From the NCBI RefSeq assembly GCF_037976825.1, contig NZ_CP150269.1, forward strand, positions 3,671,501 through 3,735,500: a DNA stretch of 64,000 bases, given 5' to 3'. A program made the position numbers and the translations under genes. Positions 9,796 through 17,939 of the stretch are shown here, piece after piece. Within the stretch, counting starts at the first letter, position 1. Each line of letters begins with the position of its first letter. The DNA is from Paenibacillus sp. FSL K6-1330. Lineage in GTDB: Bacteria; Bacillota; Bacilli; Paenibacillales; Paenibacillaceae. The notes under the pieces are model-generated. The model was not told where the DNA came from. It did no database searches and saw only the letters and a list, made by a program, of their open reading frames with translations.

Positions 9796-9877
9796 GCAGT
9801 TTTAACCACATTCAAACGAAGATATAGAAGGAAGAGCTGAGGAAAAAAATGCAGGATTGCGGTTTTTTTTAAATAAA

Positions 9878-9906
9878 TGAACCAAATTTTTCTGAGCTGT
9901 GTCTAT
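9878..9906 (+). promoter_or_regulatory. ECF-like promoter of the first secreted paralogue
   Basis: TGAACC (9878-9883), 17-nt spacer, GTCTAT (9901-9906). About 48 bp here, including ATATCATAGAAGCTGGCAC, are nearly identical to the region before the second paralogue. Confidence 0.55.
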
Positions 9907-10011
9907 ATCATAGAAGCTGGCACGGCAGAGGTTCCTAATGATGGCGGCCAGATGTTCTTACGACCTTTTTAATAGAATACGCTCAAGGTGCAAAGGAGAG
10001 GGGAAATACAT

Positions 10012-10767
10012 ATGAAAAAAGCAATGAAAGCGGCGGTTGTCGCAGCAGGGATCACGATGTTGATGGGATCAGTGAATATGACGGAAGCTGTTGCTAGCAA
10101 GGCTACCAATAAATCGGCACAGGCGGCAAAGTTGTCGGCTGCTGATAATAAGGCTGTTGAGGCCGTCAAAGCGGAACTTTCCAAGAAATTCGCCCTGAAG
10201 AACCCAGGAGATTTATATATCCTGTACGTACGGGATAAAGCGCTGAATGGCGGCTCTGAATTTATGTATTATATGAACATGTTCCAGTTCAAATCATATG
10301 AGGATTATCTAAACCAAGCAGGTAAGCTGAAGGGTCCAACGATAAAGAAGCCGGATGACCTGCCTGAAGGATATCAATTTGTTAAAGGCAATATCCAGCC
10401 TCCTATTGTGGCAAATAAGGATAAATACGAGAAGGAAGTCAAATCGGAGGCAAAAGGAAAAGCCGCTTACTTCAAGAAGATTGAGTGGAAGGAAATAGGC
10501 GAGATCAATCTGGAATTTGCCAACGGAAAAGACAATATACAAATGCAAGTATCCCACAAGATTGACAAAGATGCAGCCAGCAATGGATACCGATACATTA
10601 AATCAGAAAAAGTGGATGCCAAGACAGCCAAGAAAATCCCTGACATGGTCAGAAACACGCTGACATGGTCGGACCAGGATTATGTTTACAACATCACAAC
10701 CAATCCGGGGAATCCGCTTACGAAAGAAGAAATGATTAAACTCGCAAAAACGGCGGTAAAGAAATAA
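10012..10767 (+). CDS. Secreted protein of unknown function, paralogue 1
   Basis: A 251-residue exported protein from ATG 10012, which has AAAGGAGAGG upstream. The signal peptide is MKKAMKAAVVAAGITMLMG with likely cleavage after the TEAVA region. The mature part is Lys-rich and hydrophilic, with the segments GDLYILYVRDK, LNGGSEFMYYMNMF, DLPEGYQFVKGNIQPPI, EINLEFANGKDN and a C-terminal ITTNPGNPLTKEE. The LPEGY..VKG pattern recalls DUF4367-type domains, but I do not recognise the family. It is about 60 percent identical by eye to the next gene, a tandem duplication, and shares the same promoter motif as the ECF sigma gene upstream. Confidence 0.8.
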   Translation: MKKAMKAAVVAAGITMLMGSVNMTEAVASKATNKSAQAAKLSAADNKAVEAVKAELSKKFALKNPGDLYILYVRDKALNGGSEFMYYMNMFQFKSYEDYLNQAGKLKGPTIKKPDDLPEGYQFVKGNIQPPIVANKDKYEKEVKSEAKGKAAYFKKIEWKEIGEINLEFANGKDNIQMQVSHKIDKDAASNGYRYIKSEKVDAKTAKKIPDMVRNTLTWSDQDYVYNITTNPGNPLTKEEMIKLAKTAVKK

Positions 10768-10849
10768 AATGGCTTAGTTATGGCTTACCGCATAGAGCAG
10801 GAAAGAAGCTTTGGAAACTAAGCGGTTATATATAGCAAGGGCACGAAGG

Positions 10850-10887
10850 AAAGCCAGTCGGATCCTATAAGGGTCTGGCTGGCTTTT
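10850..10887 (+). terminator. Terminator after paralogue 1
   Basis: AAAGCCAG / CTGGCTTTT stem, T run at the 3' side. Confidence 0.75.
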
Positions 10888-11042
10888 GTATTGTTTTGTT
10901 CTCCTTATCTATCAGCCTGCTTCCTTTCTCGGATGGCAACGTCTCAGGTCCCATAGTTATCGCCGGCCGATCCGTACGCTGCAGCTCACTTATTGGAATT
11001 TCATAACCTATTGATATTTCTCCTGGAATTGTCCAAAAAGAA

Positions 11043-11071
11043 TGAACCAAATTTTCCTGGGGTGTGTTTAT
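11043..11071 (+). promoter_or_regulatory. ECF-like promoter of the second secreted paralogue
   Basis: TGAACC (11043-11048), 17-nt spacer, GTTTAT (11066-11071). The flanking sequence is a copy of that before paralogue 1. Confidence 0.55.
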
Positions 11072-11169
11072 ATCATAGAAGCTGGCACAAAGGGGCCCCA
11101 AAAAAGATAGAGTCCAGTCTTCACACTTTATTAAACAAGATATGCAAAAAAGAGAGGAGAAATTTTCAC

Positions 11170-11928
11170 ATGAAATACGCAATGAAGGCAGCTGTAGTAG
11201 CAACAGGTATCGCGATGCTGTTTGGCACCGCAAATATGACGGAGGCAGCAACAGTCAAAAATTCCGCACAGGCGGCTACAGCGAAAGCTCCAGCTGCTGA
11301 TCAGAAGGCAGTTGAAGCGGCGAAGAAAGAACTCAGCCAAAAACTGCAGCAAAAAAATACAGGAGATATGTATCTCTTGTACGTAAGCGATAAAAATCTC
11401 AATGGCGGTTCTGAATTCTTGTATTACCTGGATATGTTCCATTTCACAAACTATGAGGATTACCTGAACCAGGCAACCAAACTGCAAGGTCCTGTGCTTC
11501 AAGAGCCGGAAGGTCTGCCTGAAGGATATAATTTTGTGAAAGGAAACATCCAGCCTCCGATTGCCAAGAATCGCGCGGAGTACCAAAAAGAAGTGAAAGC
11601 TGAAGCTGAGGCCCAAGGAAAAGGCGTTTATTACAAAAAGTTCGACTGGAAGGAAATGGGCGAAATCAATCTAAATTTTGCAAACGGAAAAGACAATTTG
11701 CAAATGCAAGTATCCCACAAGATCAACAAGGATAAGTCGAGCGGCGAATACCGGTACTACACATCGGACAATTATGACGCCGAGACAGCCAAGAAGCATC
11801 CTGAATGGGTTAGAAATGTCCTGAGTTGGTCAGATGAGGATCATGTATACAACATCTCAACCAATCCGGGCAACCCGCTCACCAAAGAAGACTTGATCAA
11901 GTTTGCAGAGACGGCTGTTAAGAAGTAA
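11170..11928 (+). CDS. Secreted protein of unknown function, paralogue 2
   Basis: A 252-residue protein from ATG 11170 (AGAGAGGAG upstream); an in-frame extension to 10993 covers promoter sequence and is rejected. The signal peptide is MKYAMKAAVVATGIAMLFG, cleaved near TEAA. It repeats all conserved blocks of paralogue 1 (GDMYLLYVSDK, LNGGSEFLYYLDMF, GLPEGYNFVKGNIQPPI, STNPGNPLTKED). The two arose by tandem duplication including promoter and terminator type. The likely role is an extracytoplasmic product of the ECF regulon; no catalytic motif is seen. Confidence 0.8.
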   Translation: MKYAMKAAVVATGIAMLFGTANMTEAATVKNSAQAATAKAPAADQKAVEAAKKELSQKLQQKNTGDMYLLYVSDKNLNGGSEFLYYLDMFHFTNYEDYLNQATKLQGPVLQEPEGLPEGYNFVKGNIQPPIAKNRAEYQKEVKAEAEAQGKGVYYKKFDWKEMGEINLNFANGKDNLQMQVSHKINKDKSSGEYRYYTSDNYDAETAKKHPEWVRNVLSWSDEDHVYNISTNPGNPLTKEDLIKFAETAVKK

Positions 11929-12015
11929 GGCGGATTACGCTTTATCTGCAATGATTCAGATGTAGAAAGCTAGCGATGCAAGGATAATGCAGGCATACTT
12001 AGCAAGGGTTCTAAG

Positions 12016-12057
12016 GAAGCCGGTCAGATCAAATTATGGATCTGACCGGCTTTTTCG
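12016..12057 (+). terminator. Terminator after paralogue 2
   Basis: AAGCCGGTCAGATC pairs with GGATCTGACCGGCTT across 6-7 nt and is followed by TTTTT. Confidence 0.9.
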
Positions 12058-12128
12058 TATGGACAGATCACGAGACCGCTGGCAGTGTTTCAAATAGAAA
12101 CAGAATAAAAAAGACAGTATATGCTGCT

Positions 12129-12178
12129 GCCGTTTCCCTGAATTCCATCTGGGAACGGTCGTTTAGTTTTTTAGTCAA
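12129..12178 (+). terminator. Hairpin before xerS
   Basis: CCGTTTCCC / GGGAACGG stem with a 12-nt loop, followed by T-rich sequence. It could be a second terminator or insulate xerS. Confidence 0.5.
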
Positions 12179-12234
12179 TGATTCTTTATTAGGATCCTGG
12201 AATACCACACAAAATAATTACGTAAAATAATAAT

Positions 12235-12263
12235 TTGACGAATAATTATAAATAAGTTACTCT
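12235..12263 (+). promoter_or_regulatory. Sigma-A-like promoter of xerS
   Basis: TTGACG (12235-12240), 17-nt AT-rich spacer, TACTCT (12258-12263), 25 nt before the start codon. Confidence 0.45.
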
Positions 12264-12287
12264 GGAAACAAGGGAGGTTGGCAATAA

Positions 12288-13373
12288 GTGGATAAAATTG
12301 CGAAGCTGCATTATATGAAACGCGTGGAAGCCAAGAGTGCTGAGCTCCCGTGGTATGTGACCGAATACATCGATGGCCGAAAACGCAAACTGTCGCATAC
12401 GACGCTGCTGAACTACTGTCACGATTACCTCATCTTTTTTGATTGGCTTGTATCAGTTAAATCGAACATCCATGATCGCAAAAACATTGAAATGTCCGTA
12501 CTCGAATCCCTGACCGTCCGTGAAGTCGAAAATTTTCTGTATTATTTGGAATATCAATTGGATAACAACAAATATACGATCAACCGGAAGTTGTCTGCAT
12601 TAAAATCGCTGTTTGATTATCTTCAAAACAAGGCCGAAACTCCGGATCTCAAGCCATATATTCAGCGAAATGTCATGGCCAAAATCGACTTTAATCCAAT
12701 TAAGGAAAGCCAGGAAACGATCGCTTACCGGATTGAAGGCAAAATTTTGCGGGAAGACGATCTCGAGAAGTTCCGTCAGTTTGTGGCTCATGATTTTGGG
12801 GAACTCCATAAAACCAATAAACGTTTACAGCGCTTTCATGAATTTAACCGGGAACGGGATACGGCGATCGTTTCGCTAATTCTCGGCTCCGGACTGCGTT
12901 TATCCGAAGTAGCGGGAATTAACATCGAGGATATGGATATGAACAAAGGCCAAGTGCGTGTGCTGCGTAAAGGCAATAAAGAGCAATATGTATACTTTAG
13001 CCTGCAAGCATTGTTGGACCTGGAGAGCTATTTGAAGATCCGCGAAGCTAGGTATAAACCGGAAAAATCGGAAAATTACCTGTTTATAGCAGCGCCGATC
13101 GGACGCAAAGGCCAAAGCCGGCGGTTGACGCCAAGGTCGATCGAAAAGCTGATTGAAAAATACGCTGCAGCGTTTGGTAAGCCGGCATTGACGGTGCATT
13201 CCTTGAGACACTCATTTGCAACACGTTATCATCGTGAGAACAACGACGTGCCGAAGCTGAAGAATCAGCTGGGACATTCGTCGATTCAGACAACGATGAT
13301 TTACACGCATTTAACAGATGAAGAGATGAGAAAAGCCGTCAATAATATGGATAAGATGAAATTATACGATTGA
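12288..13373 (+). CDS. xerS: Tyrosine recombinase XerS
   Basis: A 361-residue recombinase from GTG 12288 with GGGAGG upstream. The N-terminal core-binding domain (about 20-115, PWYVTEYIDGRKRKLS) is typical of XerS. The catalytic set is complete: R204 (GSGLRLSEV), K228, H304-x-x-R307 (HSLRHSF), H330 (LGHSS) and nucleophile Y339 (MIYTHLTDEE). XerS enzymes act alone at a dif-type site to resolve chromosome dimers in some Firmicutes. It lies at the border between the core region and the repeat-rich zone; the first, degenerate CR2-like repeat follows about 135 bp downstream. Any role in moving those repeats is speculation. Confidence 0.9.
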   Translation: MDKIAKLHYMKRVEAKSAELPWYVTEYIDGRKRKLSHTTLLNYCHDYLIFFDWLVSVKSNIHDRKNIEMSVLESLTVREVENFLYYLEYQLDNNKYTINRKLSALKSLFDYLQNKAETPDLKPYIQRNVMAKIDFNPIKESQETIAYRIEGKILREDDLEKFRQFVAHDFGELHKTNKRLQRFHEFNRERDTAIVSLILGSGLRLSEVAGINIEDMDMNKGQVRVLRKGNKEQYVYFSLQALLDLESYLKIREARYKPEKSENYLFIAAPIGRKGQSRRLTPRSIEKLIEKYAAAFGKPALTVHSLRHSFATRYHRENNDVPKLKNQLGHSSIQTTMIYTHLTDEEMRKAVNNMDKMKLYD

Positions 13374-13507
13374 TGCAAAAATGGCCGTTGCACGGTCGTT
13401 TCTTTAATGCTTTTACACAAAACTCGTATTTTGTACATATGTAGATAAAGTTATTTAACTACACTCAATCGATTTATCACTACCTACCCGACAGCATTAC
13501 CCCAGAT

Positions 13508-13577
13508 ACTCCCCTTTAGCTTAATGAAAACGGAAGCCGATTATCTGGTCGGCTCCTATTCAACTCTATTATTTAAC
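13508..13577. repeat. CR2 repeat, degenerate copy
   Basis: CCCTTTAGCTTAATG, then hairpin GGAAGCCGA / TCGGCTCC, then a TATTATTTAACTAA tail. It keeps the CR2 order but with mutated boxes, and overlaps the 3' end of the histidine kinase gene, whose stop it may help define. Confidence 0.55.
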
Positions 13578-14844
13578 TAATCTCTGGAAAACGAATCATA
13601 ACGGTCGTACCACACCCTACCCCGCTGCTAATGTGGACAGAACCTTGATGTTGATCAACGATCCAACGCGCAATCGATAGCCCTAGACCCGCTCCATGAT
13701 CCCCTCTATTTCTAGAGGAATCTCCTTTGTAAAAGCGATTAAAGATGAGTGGCAATTCGTGTTCCGAAATACCCACTCCGTTATCCTTGATGGTTACGAG
13801 AACTGATTTCCCCTGCCTAATACACTCAAGATCGATTTGCCCATCCGACTGTGTAAATTTAATAGCATTGTCCAACAAAATCATGAACAATTGTATGAGA
13901 CGATCCTCATCTCCATTTATGAGAAATTCCGGGCCTTCGACATGAAGCTGTAACCGCAACTGCTTGTAATCCATTATCGGTTCCATATTTTTTGCAATCT
14001 CTTTAATAATCCCGTCAACTCGCACAGGGTTGTATAAGATGACTTCCTCATGAGAATCGCCTCTTGTCAGAAGAAGCAGCCCGTCTACCATGTTGCTCAT
14101 TCTTTTGGTTTCTTTCAGAATGGCTGAAATTGGAGCGCTTTCTTCCTCAATCGTATGATCGGGATGGCGTAACAAGATTTGCGTTTGCCCTCGGACGACC
14201 GAAAGCGGACTCCTCAACTCGTGAGAGGCATCTGCAACGAATTGCTGCTGCTTGTCCCAAGCCTTCTGAATCGGAATGAGCGCCCGTCTAGCCAATGCGT
14301 AACCTGAGATGATAGATAATAACGCGCCGATGCCGATTCCGATACTAATACTCCATAATAACCGATTCAAATAATACATCTCGGCAGAAATTTCCGTAAA
14401 TATCTGAACTGTTTTTAAAGGTGTGTTAGACAGCTCCTCGACTACTGGCAAATTGCCTTGATAGGGTCTGCTCACGAATCGATAGGTTTTCTTACCCACG
14501 CGTATCGACTCGGGTCCCATGTGGTTTTGTTTTTCCCGAAGCATTGAACTCAATAGAATATATGGCCATTTATAATATACGCTTTGAATCAAGGTACCGT
14601 TGGAATCCCAATAAAATGCCATCATAAAACGTTCCGGATCCTTCGAATCAATGCTAGTGACTTTCTCCCCGTTATTTAGAGAAGTTTGATACATGTTGTC
14701 AATATTAAACACCAGCTGACGGTCAATGTCGGAATAGATCCGATAGCGAGCCAGCCCGTATAACGCTCCCCCCAGCATGATGAGCAAGCAAAATACGACC
14801 GTGCTGTTCCATATCGTCATTCGTACTAGCGTGCGTTTAATCAT
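13573..14844 (-). CDS. Sensor histidine kinase (OmpR-partner type)
   Basis: A 423-residue membrane kinase. Membrane segments at about 10-33 and 162-184 enclose an extracytoplasmic sensor of about 125 residues, followed by a short linker and the dimerisation box FVADASHELRSPLSV (phosphorylated H208). The ATPase motifs are LDNAIKF (N box), DNGVGIS (G1), FNRFYKGD (F) and GAGLGLSIA (G2). It starts 20 bp after the DUF885 gene ends, and the cognate response regulator is the first gene of this three-gene minus-strand operon. It should phosphorylate that regulator; the signal is unknown. Confidence 0.92.
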   Translation of the reverse strand: MIKRTLVRMTIWNSTVVFCLLIMLGGALYGLARYRIYSDIDRQLVFNIDNMYQTSLNNGEKVTSIDSKDPERFMMAFYWDSNGTLIQSVYYKWPYILLSSMLREKQNHMGPESIRVGKKTYRFVSRPYQGNLPVVEELSNTPLKTVQIFTEISAEMYYLNRLLWSISIGIGIGALLSIISGYALARRALIPIQKAWDKQQQFVADASHELRSPLSVVRGQTQILLRHPDHTIEEESAPISAILKETKRMSNMVDGLLLLTRGDSHEEVILYNPVRVDGIIKEIAKNMEPIMDYKQLRLQLHVEGPEFLINGDEDRLIQLFMILLDNAIKFTQSDGQIDLECIRQGKSVLVTIKDNGVGISEHELPLIFNRFYKGDSSRNRGDHGAGLGLSIARWIVDQHQGSVHISSGVGCGTTVMIRFPEIS

Positions 14845-14863
14845 ACCGGGGTCTGCTCTCCTT

Positions 14864-16609
14864 TTATTTGGCGGATTTGATGTATTGATTCACTTGCTGC
14901 TCCAATATCGGAAATGGCATATTACCGTTTCGAAGAAGAACGGAATGAAATGCCTTGATATCGAAGCGATCCCCGAGTTCGCTTTCCGCCTTCTCTCGAA
15001 GGGATTGAAATTGCTCCGATCCGATTGCATAGTTTCCTTTTTGTCCCGGATAGGCAATGACACTGTCGATAAAAGCATCGTCCCCCATTCCGATGACACT
15101 CACCAGATACTCATTAGCTTGTTCTCTTGTCCACTTCAGCCCATGGATACCCGTATCTATCACGGTACCTATGGAAAGATTTGCCAAACGGATTAGTACC
15201 TTGTTCCGATCAAGCAAGCCCTTCTCCGCGCATAAGCTTTCCATATAGACCGCCCATCCCTCTACGTATCCATGCGTCATCGTTATTTTGCGGATTAATG
15301 GAATGGTTGGTTGATCATATTGAATCGAAAATTGAAAGTGATGTCCTGGAATACCCTCATGCAACGCAAGCATTTTAACCATTTCTTCGGAGGTCGGGTT
15401 TTCGAGCGGAATGACAAATCTCCCGCTCCTATCACCATCTATAGATAAGGGGATATACATTCCACCTGCCGACGCGAAAAGAGCCGAATACGGTCGCACA
15501 TCTACTGGATGGTTCGGGATAAGCTCCTCTTCAAACCAATCGGACAAGTAGGGCGTGGCATCCGACAGACTGCTATTTAACGCTTGCAGTAATTCATCTC
15601 CGGTTAGGAATCTGGCTGCAGATGTGGTCTGTGCTTGACCCGAAGCCCCACTTCTTAGCTCCTTCACGATCTCTTCTACCTTGCGTTTAGCGATCTCGTG
15701 CATTTCCTGAGGACTGAGGTCCGTACCCGTAGTAAGTTTGAGCCTTGCAGAATAATACTCGCTGCCGCCCGGCTGACTCCAGATTCCTTGGCTCACGGGT
15801 GCTTGTTTCATAAGATCGTTCTCGATCATATCGGCAAGTTTGCCGTAAGAAGCCAGTACATGATCGGTTAGGGTTTGCGCTAACGCTTTTTTTAGCTTCT
15901 CCTCTTCGGAGAGATCGAGTTTTAACTCGGTTAATTTCTCTGCATATAAACTGTACAGAATCGTTTCTTCCGGTTCCGTATCTCGCAAATTGCTGTAACT
16001 CGTAAGCATTTCCTTAAGAAATTCAGAAGCAGGGACAATACCTTTCGCCCGTCTGTCTTGGATTCTATCTATGACATGCGCGACTTTATCCGAAAATCCG
16101 TTTAGCGCAACGATATAATTTTTTGCATCTGCTTGATTGCGAATCGGATAGTTGTTCGCGAAAAACGGCGGAAAAGTGGATAGGGAAAGGTAGTCATTCG
16201 TGTCCAAATCCCAATATTTATATACTTGCAGCTCCGCGCTCAGGTTCCATTTGAGGATATCGTAGGTGAGTTTGTCTTCCGGGGAAAGCTTGGTAGAATC
16301 ATAGTCATTCAATTTTTTAAGAAAACCATTTCTCTCTTCGTTTAATTGTTCGTAATCGGCATCCGACAGGTCCGTAAGCTTAGTGGGATCCCATCGGATT
16401 CCCTCCACATTTTTCACGTCAAAATAAAGCTGTTTCTCAGGGTCATGCTTAAGCGTATCAATCGCCATCTTCTGAATCATGGTGCCGAAGTCCTCTGATT
16501 TATGTTGATCCGGCCATAACAAACCACCTACAGTCAGCAAGACAAGTAGTCCTGCTATCAATAAAATAGTCAATCTGGTGTTCTTAAACATCTGTCTTAC
16601 AAGGTTCAT
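14864..16609 (-). CDS. DUF885 family zinc-peptidase-like protein, membrane-anchored
   Basis: A 581-residue protein with an N-terminal membrane anchor (about 12-32) and a large extracytoplasmic DUF885 domain. The signature HEGIPGHHF at residues 417-425 is a metallopeptidase-like HExxPGHH motif; other family marks are LTTGTDLSPQEMHEIAKRKV (about 292-311) and a late Y..GQ segment. DUF885 proteins resemble M3-type peptidases, but few have known substrates. Its place between a response regulator (69 bp upstream on this strand) and a sensor kinase (20 bp downstream) suggests it produces or removes the peptide signal that the kinase senses; that is inference. Confidence 0.85.
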   Translation of the reverse strand: MNLVRQMFKNTRLTILLIAGLLVLLTVGGLLWPDQHKSEDFGTMIQKMAIDTLKHDPEKQLYFDVKNVEGIRWDPTKLTDLSDADYEQLNEERNGFLKKLNDYDSTKLSPEDKLTYDILKWNLSAELQVYKYWDLDTNDYLSLSTFPPFFANNYPIRNQADAKNYIVALNGFSDKVAHVIDRIQDRRAKGIVPASEFLKEMLTSYSNLRDTEPEETILYSLYAEKLTELKLDLSEEEKLKKALAQTLTDHVLASYGKLADMIENDLMKQAPVSQGIWSQPGGSEYYSARLKLTTGTDLSPQEMHEIAKRKVEEIVKELRSGASGQAQTTSAARFLTGDELLQALNSSLSDATPYLSDWFEEELIPNHPVDVRPYSALFASAGGMYIPLSIDGDRSGRFVIPLENPTSEEMVKMLALHEGIPGHHFQFSIQYDQPTIPLIRKITMTHGYVEGWAVYMESLCAEKGLLDRNKVLIRLANLSIGTVIDTGIHGLKWTREQANEYLVSVIGMGDDAFIDSVIAYPGQKGNYAIGSEQFQSLREKAESELGDRFDIKAFHSVLLRNGNMPFPILEQQVNQYIKSAK

Positions 16610-16678
16610 GCATTAATCTCCCCTCTATAGAGTATAAGAAGAATATATAAGATGAACCTTTGATTTCCATTTGAAAAA

Positions 16679-17356
16679 CTACTCGTTTATTCTAAGTATG
16701 TAGCCCAAACCTCTTACGGTTTGAATATATTGATCGGCATGCCATGAAGACAGCTTCTTCCGAAGATAATGGACATAGAGCTCAACGATGCCAATTCCCG
16801 CTTCCGAATCGAGTCCCCAAATTCGGTTATAGATTTGCTCCTTCGTCACGATCTGCTCTTTATTCATGAGCAGGTACTCAAGCAGCTCATATTCCTTTTC
16901 TGTTAAAGTCAGCTCTTCTCCTGTGACCGTTATTGCTCGATTTCTAACTTGAATAGCAATCGGCCCGTAGCTAATCTGCTCTTCTTGATTAACCTTGCCA
17001 TAACGGCGCATCAGCACTTTAGCTCTGACGATCAGCTCTGGAATCTCGAATGGCTTCACCACATAATCGTCCGCTCCGATCGTTAACCCCTTTACCCTGT
17101 CGTTTAATCCGTCTTTTGCCGTCAGACAAAGAATCGGGGTATCAACTCTTTGCTGCCTCAGCTCTTGGATGAACGTAAATCCATCAACCTTAGGCAGCAT
17201 AATATCCAAAATAATTAAATCGAACTCGCCGTACAATGCGTGATGCAGGCCCTCTTCTCCGTTATGACACTCCGTAACTTTATGCCCTTCATCCTGCATA
17301 ACTCTTGCAACTGTATACGATATTCCAATATCATCCTCTACGATCAACAGCTTCAT
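16679..17356 (-). CDS. OmpR/PhoB-family response regulator
   Basis: 225 residues from ATG 17356, chosen for the GGAGG on the minus strand just upstream; a longer in-frame start lacks a site. Receiver domain at 1-115: acidic pocket ED at 7-8, phospho-acceptor D51 (LIILDIMLP) and K at about 100 (VVKPFE). Winged-helix DNA-binding domain at 130-225 (LTEKEYELLEYLL, IWGLDSEAG, TVRGLGY). First gene of the operon with the DUF885 protein and the histidine kinase. Confidence 0.92.
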   Translation of the reverse strand: MKLLIVEDDIGISYTVARVMQDEGHKVTECHNGEEGLHHALYGEFDLIILDIMLPKVDGFTFIQELRQQRVDTPILCLTAKDGLNDRVKGLTIGADDYVVKPFEIPELIVRAKVLMRRYGKVNQEEQISYGPIAIQVRNRAITVTGEELTLTEKEYELLEYLLMNKEQIVTKEQIYNRIWGLDSEAGIGIVELYVHYLRKKLSSWHADQYIQTVRGLGYILRINE

Positions 17357-17560
17357 AAGTTCCTCCATGGATGAACAAATATGGGATAGTGTAACATATT
17401 TTAATAGGTCTGTGAGTCTGTTACTAATAATATTTCCACTTACTCTTACCGGTCTAGCAATTCCTTGCCAGTATTTTTTTAAATACAACTAGATAATACC
17501 AATAATTATTTCGAATACACCATTAAAAGCAAACAAAACATCACAAGCCCTTCAAATTAT

Positions 17561-17728
17561 CCTACCGGTTAGCTGATTGCATTAGCTGTAAACTTCAGTT
17601 AGATACTTATCTAATCGGGAATCGGCACATGTTCTTGTCCTTGGCTCGGGACAAGAACATGTACCGATAAAATAAAAAAGCCGCTAAATTAGCGACTTTC
17701 AATGGGAGCATGTTCTTGTCCCTCGACA
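17561..17728. repeat. CR1 repeat, copy 1
   Basis: ACCGGTTAGC box, TATCTAATCGG, then palindrome arms of about 20 bp (CATGTTCTTGTCC and its complement, here with CATG in both arms) around loop TTGGCTCG, the GCCGCTAAATTAGCGAC hairpin and a CATGTTCTTGTCCCTCGACA end. On the minus strand the hairpin followed by a T run is a terminator. About 40 bp of extra repeat end join it to the CR2 copy that follows. Confidence 0.9.
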
Positions 17729-17766
17729 ATAACGTTCTTTAATCAGAGGACAAGTCCCCCGACAAT

Positions 17767-17845
17767 TCTGTTAGCTGAACAATGGCAGCCGATCACGTTG
17801 GTTAGCTGCCTCCATTGTTTTATTGAGCTATCGTTTCCCGTTAGT
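17767..17845. repeat. CR2 repeat, copy 2
   Basis: CTGTTAGCTGAAC, hairpin GGCAGCCGATC / GGTTAGCTGCC, TTTATTGAGCTATCG and a closing TTTCCCGTTAG. It is fused directly after CR1 copy 1. Confidence 0.85.
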
Positions 17846-17939
17846 CCAGTTCAGTAACCAACAATCTCTTCGCTTCGAAATGTATCCTGATAAGTGTGTC
17901 CAAAGTGATTTTTTTGCCATGAATTAAGAATTCTTCGAA

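Noticed and set aside
9841..9880. Possible small RNA before paralogue 1
   Set aside because: Only an A/T tract and the ECF-like promoter are visible; no structure or terminator independent of the gene.
12288..13373. XerS as the integrase of the repeat array
   Set aside because: XerS is a conserved housekeeping recombinase in Bacillales; proximity alone is weak. No dif-like site was identified in CR1 or CR2.
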